Shown: positions 1 to 5,411 of the stretch, in pieces
How positions within the stretch are numbered: the stretch's first letter is position 1
How the letters are laid out: the number at the start of each line of letters is the position of its first letter
The notes under the pieces: model-generated
The model's database searches: none
Told to the model about the DNA's origin: nothing
The model's input: only the letters and a program-made list of their open reading frames with translations
NCBI GenBank assembly: GCA_003509305.1
Contig: DOMU01000077.1
Span: 13,831-21,697, forward strand
DNA from: Desulfobulbaceae bacterium
GTDB lineage: Bacteria > Desulfobacterota > Desulfobulbia > Desulfobulbales > Desulfocapsaceae
Direction: 5' to 3'
Length of the DNA: 7,867 bases
Position numbers and translations under genes: made by a program

Positions 1-846
1 CTTTATGACCGTCATGGTCGCTCGCTGGTGCTGAATGCCCGGGGGCGTTATTTGCTGCCGTTGGCCAAAGAGATCACTGAACAGGTCAATGGCATTGAAA
101 ACACCATGACCGAGCGCAACGATACGCTGGAAGGACAGATCGACGTGGTGGCAAGCACCACGCTTGGCAATTATATCCTGCCGTATCTGATCGGAGCTTT
201 CAAACGGGCGCATCCGCGAGTCCATATCAACCTGCTGGTTTATAACACCAGCCAGTGTGAGAGGCTGGTGTTGGAGGGCAGTTCCGATATCGGCTATGTC
301 GAGGGTTTGCCTTCACACAATGAAGCTTTGCAGGTGCGGCCATGGTTTCGTGACGAGCTGGTTATTCTTTGTGGCCCGAATGATCCGTTGGCGCACAAGG
401 ATTTTTTTGATGTGAAGAATGATATGCGTGACAAGAAATGGGTTATGCGTGAGAAAGGGTCGGGTACGGCGGCGATCTTTCGTGAGAAATTCAAAAATTA
501 TCTTGATGATATCAATATCATCATGGAAATGGGCCACCCGGAAGCGATCAAGCGGGCGGTCGAGTCCGGAGCCGGTATCGCTTGCCTGTCGAGTTTGTGT
601 GTCGCCCGCGAGACCGAACACGGCTGGATTAAAAGCCTCAGGGTGAAAGGGGTGGACATGCGGCGGCAGTTACAGATTGTTTTGCGTAAAGACAAGGATC
701 TGTCACCGTCGCTTATCGAGTTTACTAACCTGTGCAATATCATGTCGGTTTGCACCGAAGAAGAACGTTCCTGCCTGTCGTCGCCATGGCGGCTGCAATC
801 CCTGTTGGCACGACATTCCGTGGGCCGGATACGGCATCCCGGCTAA
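1..846 (+). CDS. LysR-type transcriptional regulator, 5'-truncated by the window edge
   Basis: The reading frame is open from base 1 and gives 281 visible residues. It opens with LYDRHGRSLVLNARG, which matches the end of the LysR winged-helix domain (commonly LFxRxGRxLxLTxAG), so roughly 40-50 N-terminal residues with most of the helix-turn-helix lie outside the window. A linker helix follows, then a periplasmic-binding-like effector domain from about residue 45: ASTTLGNYILPYL, then GSSDIGYVEG, REKGSGTAAIF and GHPEAIKRAVESGAGIACLS, all typical LysR segments. Such proteins bind DNA as tetramers in the cytoplasm and respond to a small ligand. The TTLGNYILP signature resembles YeiE/CbbR/CysB-like members, but ligand and targets cannot be read here. 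The C-terminus runs about 34 residues past the usual domain end (after SLIEFTNLCNIM) with no family features. The gene converges on truA, the two stop codons being one base apart. GTG at 28 is an internal codon, not the start. Confidence 0.9.
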   Translation, partial: LYDRHGRSLVLNARGRYLLPLAKEITEQVNGIENTMTERNDTLEGQIDVVASTTLGNYILPYLIGAFKRAHPRVHINLLVYNTSQCERLVLEGSSDIGYVEGLPSHNEALQVRPWFRDELVILCGPNDPLAHKDFFDVKNDMRDKKWVMREKGSGTAAIFREKFKNYLDDINIIMEMGHPEAIKRAVESGAGIACLSSLCVARETEHGWIKSLRVKGVDMRRQLQIVLRKDKDLSPSLIEFTNLCNIMSVCTEEERSCLSSPWRLQSLLARHSVGRIRHPG

Positions 847-847
847 A

Positions 848-1612
848 TCAGTAGAAAACTTTGTTCAGAAAGAGCCCATATGGCGGCGCGGTTGGCCCGG
901 CCAAAGCCCGGTTTTGCGCCGCCAGAATCGCCGCGAAGTCACCCGCGCCAATTTTCTTTTCCTTCACCCACAACAGGGTGCCAACGATGTTGCGCACCAT
1001 GCCGCGCAGAAAACCGTCGCCGGTCAGTTCAATCGACAACATGTCCTGACCGTGCCGCCGAAGTTTGGCGGCAAAAAGCGTCCGTACCGCGCCACGGCCA
1101 TCAGTTTTCGCTTTGTTGCGGCTGCCACTGTTTTCAAATGAGCTGAAGTCGTGGGTGCCGATGATGGTATTCAGACAGGATTGCATCCGCTCTTCATCAA
1201 GCGCTGCGGGTGTGTGCAGCGCGTAGCGGCGGGAAAAAGGCGGCTGCACCGGAGTTGTTTGCAGATAATAGCGGTAGCGTTTACCTCGGCAGGAGAAACG
1301 GGCGTGGAAGCTGTCGCCCATTTCTTTTATGTCCAAAATGCGAATGGCGGGCGGCAGCATTGAGTTCAACGCTTTTTGCAGTTGAGGGCAAGACTGTGAG
1401 GAATTGGTGCGAAAATTCGCCGTCATGCCGGTGGCATGTACCCCGGCATCGGTGCGACCGGCGCCATGCAGGGTGACATTTCTCGTGGTGATAATAGACA
1501 GACGCGCCTCGATTTCGCCCTGGATGGTCGGAACCGCCGTTTGACGCTGCCAGCCCTGGTAATCGCCGCCGTCATAGGCGATAAGCAGGCCGATATTACG
1601 CGCTGCCTCCAT
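848..1612 (-). CDS. truA: tRNA pseudouridine(38-40) synthase TruA
   Basis: A 254-residue protein of normal length for TruA, which isomerises uridines 38-40 in the anticodon arm of many tRNAs in the cytoplasm. The signature GAGRTDAGVHA lies at residues 50-60 with the catalytic aspartate at D55. Other family blocks are YDGGDYQGWQ (13-22), KRYRYYL (111-117), THDFSSFE (153-160), GDGFLRGMVRNIVGTLL (198-214) and a C-terminal PTAPPYGLFL. The ATG start is 12 nt after the argC stop on the same strand, so it is almost certainly cotranscribed with argC. No Shine-Dalgarno sequence stands before this ATG, although GGAGG appears just inside it (codons 1-3). An ATG overlapping the argC stop region is out of frame. 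Translation by coupling to argC is therefore inferred. The downstream neighbour is the convergent LysR gene and no terminator hairpin is visible between them. Confidence 0.96.
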   Translation of the reverse strand: MEAARNIGLLIAYDGGDYQGWQRQTAVPTIQGEIEARLSIITTRNVTLHGAGRTDAGVHATGMTANFRTNSSQSCPQLQKALNSMLPPAIRILDIKEMGDSFHARFSCRGKRYRYYLQTTPVQPPFSRRYALHTPAALDEERMQSCLNTIIGTHDFSSFENSGSRNKAKTDGRGAVRTLFAAKLRRHGQDMLSIELTGDGFLRGMVRNIVGTLLWVKEKKIGAGDFAAILAAQNRALAGPTAPPYGLFLNKVFY

Positions 1613-1624
1613 GATGGCCGGGCA

Positions 1625-2680
1625 TTAAGGAAAAAATGCCGGCGCCGTCAGGGCGGTTTGTTCCGGGAAGCCGCAGAGCAGGTTCATATTCTGGATCGCC
1701 TGACCGGAAGCGCCTTTGACAATATTGTCAATGGCGGTCATGACGATGATCCTGCCGGTATGCCGGTCGAGGGCGAAACCGATGTCACAGTAGTTGCTGC
1801 CGCGCACATACTGGGTGGCTGGGATAGTGCCCGGCGCCAGCAGGCGGACAAACCGTTCCTCGCCATACATTGCGGTGTACAGTTCGGCAATTTGCTCGGC
1901 GCTGACTTCTTTTTTCAGGCGAGCGTAGATGGTGCTCAGGATGCCGCGCGAAATCGGCAAAAGGTGCGGTGTGAAGGTGATGGTTACGGCCCCACCGTGC
2001 AATTGTCCGAGTTCCTGCTCGATCTCCGGGATGTGGCGATGACTGCCACCGACTTTGTAAGGACGAAAACCATCGGCCACCTCACAGTAGAGTGAGGAAA
2101 TGACGGCGCCACGGCCAGCGCCGGAGGTGCCGGATTTACTGTCGGCGATGATGGTTGTGGCGTCGATGATTCCGGCGCGTAAGAGGGGCGCGAGCCCTAG
2201 GATGATCGAGGTCGGGTAGCAGCCAGGGTTGGCGATGAGCCTGGCCTTTTTTATTTCCTCCCGATACAGTTCTGGCAAACCGTAGACGGCTTCGGTCAAA
2301 TACTCGGCGGCGCTGTGCGGCTCATACCACTGTTCATAGACAGCGGCGTCGCGCAGGCGGAAATCGGCGGACAGGTCAATGAGTTTTCGACCGGCGGCGA
2401 GAATTTCCGATGCTACCAGCATGGCGGTTTTATGGGGAACGGCGGTGAAAATAATTTCGGCGCGGCCGCAGATGCTCGCGATGTCTGATTCCTCAAAAGA
2501 CAGGTCACAGATATCGTGCAGACTCGGAAATACCGTGGCCATCCGTTGACCGGCGTACTGCCGGGAGGTGACCGCCACCAGACGCGCCAAAGGATGGATG
2601 GACAGCAAACGGGCCAGTTCGACGCCGGTATAACCCGATGCGCCGATGACCGCGACCGATACTTTTTCCGGGGAAGGCAT
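1625..2680 (-). CDS. argC: N-acetyl-gamma-glutamyl-phosphate reductase ArgC
   Basis: A 351-residue protein (the family is usually about 335-350) catalysing the NADPH-dependent reduction of N-acetylglutamyl phosphate to the semialdehyde, the third step of arginine (ornithine) synthesis, in the cytoplasm. The Rossmann motif GASGYTG is at residues 13-19. The active-site segment NPGCYPTS holds the nucleophile C154, and GSHRHIPEI at 212-220 supplies the conserved histidine. The C-terminal YVRGSNYCDIG and AIDNIVKGASGQAIQNMN blocks are also standard. The start at 2680 is chosen because ATG is preceded by AGGAG with a 7-nt spacer and because family alignment begins there. A TTG 13 codons upstream lies in the U-tract of a terminator hairpin and is unlikely. 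It is followed 12 nt later by truA. The gap from the upstream terminator to this start is only about 36 nt, and I see no good promoter in it. Confidence 0.97.
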   Translation of the reverse strand: MPSPEKVSVAVIGASGYTGVELARLLSIHPLARLVAVTSRQYAGQRMATVFPSLHDICDLSFEESDIASICGRAEIIFTAVPHKTAMLVASEILAAGRKLIDLSADFRLRDAAVYEQWYEPHSAAEYLTEAVYGLPELYREEIKKARLIANPGCYPTSIILGLAPLLRAGIIDATTIIADSKSGTSGAGRGAVISSLYCEVADGFRPYKVGGSHRHIPEIEQELGQLHGGAVTITFTPHLLPISRGILSTIYARLKKEVSAEQIAELYTAMYGEERFVRLLAPGTIPATQYVRGSNYCDIGFALDRHTGRIIVMTAIDNIVKGASGQAIQNMNLLCGFPEQTALTAPAFFP

Positions 2681-2715
2681 GATGGCGCTCCTGCTGAAAG
2701 CTGAAAATTTCCTGA

Positions 2716-2753
2716 ACAAAAACGGGGAATAGCAGACTGGCTGCTATTCCCCG
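2716..2753 (-). terminator. Rho-independent terminator after rpsI, just before argC
   Basis: A perfect 13-bp stem (arms at 2741-2753 and 2723-2735) with a 5-nt loop (CCAGT) is followed on the minus strand by TTTTTGTT. The plus strand has no T-run after the stem, so the element acts on minus-strand transcripts leaving rpsI. Its U-tract ends about 36 nt before the argC ATG, so it could act as an attenuator as well as a true end. Confidence 0.9.
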
Positions 2754-2780
2754 CTCAAAGATCAATTTGGCGCCAGTCTG
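2733..2780 (-). promoter_or_regulatory. Segment complementary to the terminator loop (candidate argC attenuation element)
   Basis: On the minus strand CAGACTGGC (2780 to 2772) is perfectly complementary over 9 nt to GCCAGTCTG (2741 to 2733). The second segment is made of the last base of the terminator's 5' arm, the whole loop and the first three bases of the 3' arm. Pairing would open or distort the top of the terminator hairpin. The sequence relation is directly visible. A role as antiterminator or pseudoknot is inference. Confidence 0.35.
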
Positions 2781-2811
2781 AAAAGCCGCCGCCAAAAGAA
2801 CGACGATACGA

Positions 2812-3204
2812 TTAACGCTTGGAGAACTGAAACTTGGCGCGAGCCGATTTCTGGCCGTATTTCTTGCGCTCCTTGGTGCGTGGGTCGCGGGTGAGAAGAC
2901 CGGCTTTTTTCAGGGCCTGCCGGTTTTCGCTGTCCACTTCGAGAAGGGCGCGGGAGATACCATGGGCCAAGGCGTCAACCTGGGCGCATTTGCCACCGCC
3001 GGAGAGAGTCGCCAGCACATCGTAACGGTCCACATTTTCAGTCAGGGCAAATGGACGGCCTATTTTGTTGATAGTATGAAGATTACCGAAATAACTGGCG
3101 GTATCCATGCCATTGACCGTGACTTTGCCGGCACCGGGAATAAGCCAAACCCTGGCGACGGCGCTTTTCCGTTTGCCGGTGGCGTAAAAACGGTTCTGAG
3201 CCAT
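2812..3204 (-). CDS. rpsI: 30S ribosomal protein S9 (uS9)
   Basis: A 130-residue protein, the usual bacterial S9 length. It contains ATGKRKSAVARVWLIPG (8-24), the GGGKCAQVDALAHGISRALL block (69-88) and the C-terminal basic tail KKYGQKSARAKFQFSKR, whose terminal SKR is nearly invariant. In known ribosomes this tail reaches the P-site tRNA in the 30S subunit. The start is the ATG before AQNRFYATG. The frame is open a further 81 codons upstream, but that part is rplM read out of frame. GGAG lies 11 nt upstream of the ATG, a rather long spacing. The rplM stop is 5 nt before this start, the classic rplM-rpsI operon arrangement, so translational coupling is likely. A strong terminator follows about 60 nt after the stop. 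Confidence 0.98.
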   Translation of the reverse strand: MAQNRFYATGKRKSAVARVWLIPGAGKVTVNGMDTASYFGNLHTINKIGRPFALTENVDRYDVLATLSGGGKCAQVDALAHGISRALLEVDSENRQALKKAGLLTRDPRTKERKKYGQKSARAKFQFSKR

Positions 3205-3209
3205 ACGCT

Positions 3210-3662
3210 TCACTTCTCCGATTGAATATCCAAAACGATGGGTTGCTGCGCGGCGTGTGGATGCTCGTCGCCAGCGTACACTTTCAATTTTTTGAGCTGC
3301 GCCCGGCCCAGCCGGTTTTTCGGCAGCATTCCCTTCACCGCCAGCATGACCAGGTCGGTTGGGTGTTTCACAACCAGCTCTTTGGCCGTTGCCTCTTTCA
3401 GGCCACCCATGTAGCCGGTATGACGGTAGTATTTCTTGTCCGACCATTTGTTTCCGGTCAGGCGGACTTTGTCGGCATTGGTGACAATCACGAAATCGCC
3501 GTTGTCGATGAAGGTGGAAAAGGTCGGTTTGTGCTTGCCGCGCAAACGGCTGGCGATTTCCGAAGCTACCCGGCCCAGCACCTTGTCTTTGGCGTCAACG
3601 ATATACCACTTTTTTTCAATTGACTTGACCGGCGCCAAATATGTCTTTACGCAGGTTTCCAT
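3210..3662 (-). CDS. rplM: 50S ribosomal protein L13 (uL13)
   Basis: A 150-residue L13 (E. coli has 142), an early-assembling protein of the 50S subunit that binds 23S rRNA. Family segments seen are WYIVDAKDKVLGRVASEIA, RLRGKHKPTFS, DNGDFVIVTNADKVRLTGNK, KYYRHTGYMGG, VKGMLPKNRLGRAQLKKLKVYAGDEHPHAAQQP and LDIQSEK at the end. The ATG is preceded by AGAGG with an 8-nt spacer, which supports this start. rpsI follows after 5 nt. Upstream, a terminator hairpin ends 25 nt before the start codon, and bases in the Shine-Dalgarno region are complementary to one arm of that hairpin. This suggests that leader structure controls the operon. In E. coli the rplM-rpsI operon is autoregulated by L13, but whether that applies here is not visible. 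No promoter is recognisable between the tRNA gene and this gene. Confidence 0.98.
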   Translation of the reverse strand: METCVKTYLAPVKSIEKKWYIVDAKDKVLGRVASEIASRLRGKHKPTFSTFIDNGDFVIVTNADKVRLTGNKWSDKKYYRHTGYMGGLKEATAKELVVKHPTDLVMLAVKGMLPKNRLGRAQLKKLKVYAGDEHPHAAQQPIVLDIQSEK

Positions 3663-3665
3663 ATT

Positions 3666-3722
3666 CTGAACCTCTGATTGCCTTCTGAAAAAAGAAGGGT
3701 TCAGGCGGCGCTGAACCCTTTC
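3666..3722 (-). promoter_or_regulatory. rplM leader with alternative hairpins overlapping the ribosome binding site
   Basis: On the minus strand the terminator's 3' arm begins CTGAACC (3704 to 3698). It can pair with the 5' arm GGTTCAG (3717 to 3711) or with an identical GGTTCAG at 3672 to 3666, which covers the end of the rplM Shine-Dalgarno AGAGG (3675 to 3671). A second hairpin, CCTTCT (3698-3693) with AGAAGG (3686-3681), also overlaps the 3' arm and U-tract. The repeats are directly visible. A switch between termination, read-through and RBS masking is inference. Confidence 0.4.
3687..3721 (-). terminator. Rho-independent terminator after tRNA-Gly, upstream of rplM
   Basis: A 10-bp perfect stem (arms 3711-3720 and 3695-3704) with a 6-nt GC-rich loop is followed on the minus strand by C and then six T. 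It follows the tRNA CCA end by 12 nt, so it fits termination of the tRNA transcript. The U-tract ends 25 nt before the rplM ATG, so any rplM transcript started upstream must read through it. Confidence 0.85.
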
Positions 3723-3732
3723 ATGTAATCTC

Positions 3733-3807
<75 letters not shown>

Positions 3808-3843
3808 ATATAAGACTTTATGGCTTGTTTTGAAGCGGGAGTC

Positions 3844-3872
3844 TTTATACCGGCCCAGTATCCGGGTGTCAA
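3844..3872 (-). promoter_or_regulatory. Sigma-70 promoter for tRNA-Gly (possibly also rplM-rpsI-argC-truA)
   Basis: On the minus strand a consensus -35 box TTGACA (3872 to 3867) and a -10 box TATAAA (3849 to 3844) are separated by exactly 17 bp. The stretch after the -10 box is GC-rich (GACTCCCGC), like the discriminator of stringently controlled stable-RNA promoters. The predicted start near 3837 gives a leader of about 30 nt before the tRNA. It is the only strong promoter seen upstream of the five downstream minus-strand genes. Confidence 0.85.
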
Positions 3873-3923
3873 CAGAAAATGCGGCGGGGGCAGCGTTTTT
3901 TCGGCGGCGGCGATAAAATACGG

Positions 3924-3941
3924 GATAGCCGCGCCGCTATC
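3924..3941. repeat. Inverted repeat in the tRNA-Gly/hisB intergenic region
   Basis: GATAGC and GCTATC form a perfect 6-bp inverted repeat around a 6-nt centre. It lies just upstream of the AT-rich stretch that may be the hisB -10 region, where a -35 box or an operator would be expected. Short palindromes of this size arise by chance, so an operator role is only a possibility. Confidence 0.3.
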
Positions 3942-3951
3942 GGGTAGTATA

Positions 3952-3979
3952 TAAAGATTCCATTGTAAAGATTTCATTG
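3952..3979. repeat. 14-bp tandem direct repeat upstream of hisB
   Basis: TAAAGATTCCATTG (3952-3965) is followed immediately by TAAAGATTTCATTG (3966-3979), which matches at 13 of 14 positions. The first copy overlaps TATAAA (3950-3955), the best -10-like sequence for hisB, although no matching -35 box is found 16-18 bp upstream. The repeat ends 35 nt before the hisB ATG. It may be a tandem binding site for a regulator, or a simple local duplication. Confidence 0.5.
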
Positions 3980-4014
3980 CCATTTGGCGTAAGACTTTTA
4001 CCAACCGCTTCATT

Positions 4015-4617
4015 ATGACAGTCGATTCCTTACGTCCTCGTCAGGCCGCCATCCGGCGGACGACCGCTGAAACCGATATTTCGCTCGAGTTGCTTCTCGA
4101 TGGCCAGGGCCGCCATGAAATCGCCAGCGGCGTCCCCTTTCTCGACCATATGCTGACACTGTTCGCCGTCCATGGCTTTTTCGACCTCAGCCTGCAAGCC
4201 AAAGGCGACGTTGAGGTGGATGACCATCATACTGTCGAAGATATTGGCATCTGTCTGGGACAGGCGTTCGCCAAAGCCTTGGGAGATAAAGGCGGCATCG
4301 AGCGTTACGCCTGTATTTATGTGCCGATGGATGAAACCCTGGCCCGTGTGGTTGTTGATGTCTCAAACCGGCCTTTTCTCCACTGGCAGGTCGCCATTCC
4401 TGACCAGAAAGTCGGCAATTTCGACACTGCGCTGGCTAAAGAATTTACGCGTGCCTTCAGCCAGCATGGCGGCTTCACCCTGCACGTCGATCTGCTGCAT
4501 GGCGACAACAGCCACCATATCGTTGAGGCGGTGTTCAAAGCCCTGGGCCGTTGTTTGCGCCAGGCCACTCGCCCTCTCGCTTCCGGCGCCATGCTTTCTT
4601 CCAAAGGTTCGCTGTAA
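4015..4617 (+). CDS. hisB: Imidazoleglycerol-phosphate dehydratase HisB (monofunctional)
   Basis: A 200-residue protein of the usual length for single-domain HisB. It dehydrates imidazoleglycerol phosphate to imidazoleacetol phosphate, the sixth step of histidine synthesis, as a manganese-dependent 24-mer in the cytoplasm. The two metal-binding motifs are complete: DHHTVED at residues 70-76 and NSHHIVEAVFKALGR at 165-179. The segments FLDHML (42-47) and RTTAETDI near the N-terminus are also typical, as is the SSKGSL ending. There is no HisB phosphatase domain as in the fused enterobacterial enzyme, and no other his gene lies in the window. The start fits the family, but no Shine-Dalgarno sequence is visible in the 20 nt before the ATG. 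The ttcA-like gene starts 4 nt after the stop. Tandem and inverted repeats upstream may bear on regulation. Confidence 0.97.
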   Translation: MTVDSLRPRQAAIRRTTAETDISLELLLDGQGRHEIASGVPFLDHMLTLFAVHGFFDLSLQAKGDVEVDDHHTVEDIGICLGQAFAKALGDKGGIERYACIYVPMDETLARVVVDVSNRPFLHWQVAIPDQKVGNFDTALAKEFTRAFSQHGGFTLHVDLLHGDNSHHIVEAVFKALGRCLRQATRPLASGAMLSSKGSL

Positions 4618-4621
4618 TCAT

Positions 4622-5371
4622 ATGCTGGAGAACGCCGCGCCGCGGCTCTTAACCCCGGCCTTGCCGTCAGAGATCAACCGTAAGATTGGCCAGGCGCTGC
4701 ATGATTATCGTATGATCAAAGCGGGCGACCGGCTGCTGATTGCGGTTTCCGGCGGCATAGATTCTTTGGTTCTGGCGACGGTCTTATCCTGGTGGCGGCG
4801 CAAGGCGCCGGTGCATTTCGATTTGGCCGCCATCACCATTGACCGTGGCTATTGGCGGCGGCATCCCGGCGTTGCTGACCCGGCGCTTGCCATCGGTGAG
4901 CAATTACGCTTCTGGGGCTTGACCCTGCGCCGGGAAGTGTCTTGGGGTGAATCCGGTGCGGCCTCATCCTGTTTCCATTGCGCCCGCGACCGCCGCAGCC
5001 AGCTTTTTGCCATCGCCCGCGACGAAGGCTACACGGCGATTTGCTTTGGCCATCACCGCGACGACCTGATCGACACCTTTTTTCTCAATCTCCTCTATGG
5101 CGGCAGTATCTCGACGATGAAGCCGAAGCAGGTTTTATTTGACGGGCGGCTGAAGCTGCTCCGGCCCCTCGCCTATATAAATAAGGATGAGGTGCGGGCG
5201 ATTGGCGAGCTGTGGCGCCTCGAACCACAGCCGAATTATTGCCCGCATGCCCGTGATAGCCGCCGCGAGACGACGCGCGAGATCGTCACCGCCATTGAGC
5301 ATTTTCAGCCGGATGCCAGGAGGGCGGTATTCGCGGCCCTGAAAAATGTCCGTGCCGATTATCTGCCGTAA
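4622..5371 (+). CDS. TtcA-like PP-loop tRNA thiolase (probable tRNA 2-thiocytidine synthetase)
   Basis: A 249-residue ATP-pyrophosphatase of the TtcA/TtuA group. The PP-loop SGGIDS is at residues 43-48, the CxxC motif CFHC at 117-120, GHHRDD at 143-148 followed by TFFLNLLYGG, and a third cysteine at C207. My recollection of E. coli TtcA aligns without gaps from C207 to the shared NV near the end, placing C207 on its third iron-sulfur ligand. The protein should therefore bind an iron-sulfur cluster and thiolate tRNA, by analogy C32, adenylating the base with ATP. It lacks the N- and C-terminal extensions of the 311-residue E. coli enzyme, so the exact substrate is less certain. The ATG at 4622 is 4 nt after the hisB stop with only a weak AAAGG about 13 nt upstream, suggesting translational coupling. 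The same frame is open far back into hisB, but that part is a shadow. It converges with the glycosyltransferase gene, 40 nt away. Confidence 0.88.
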   Translation: MLENAAPRLLTPALPSEINRKIGQALHDYRMIKAGDRLLIAVSGGIDSLVLATVLSWWRRKAPVHFDLAAITIDRGYWRRHPGVADPALAIGEQLRFWGLTLRREVSWGESGAASSCFHCARDRRSQLFAIARDEGYTAICFGHHRDDLIDTFFLNLLYGGSISTMKPKQVLFDGRLKLLRPLAYINKDEVRAIGELWRLEPQPNYCPHARDSRRETTREIVTAIEHFQPDARRAVFAALKNVRADYLP

Positions 5372-5411
5372 AGACCAGTGCCACACCATGCCGATAGTTC
5401 GATTGTGTAGT

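Noticed and set aside
1436..2095. 219-residue plus-strand ORF antisense to truA and argC
   Set aside because: Shadow of two certain genes on the other strand in GC-rich DNA, with no recognisable domain.
2681..2719. TTG start 13 codons upstream of argC
   Set aside because: It lies in the terminator U-tract, has no Shine-Dalgarno, and adds residues absent from the family. ATG at 2680 has AGGAG correctly spaced.
3205..3447. Upstream extension of the rpsI frame (81 codons)
   Set aside because: It is the rplM coding sequence read out of frame. S9 proteins begin at the ATG at 3204.
4172..4621. Upstream extension of the ttcA-like frame through hisB, giving a 399-residue ORF
   Set aside because: The extra 150 residues overlap hisB in another frame and have no family resemblance. 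TtcA similarity begins after the ATG at 4622.
5372..5411. Bidirectional terminator between the ttcA-like and glycosyltransferase genes
   Set aside because: I find no stem of useful length and no T-run on either strand in these 40 bases.
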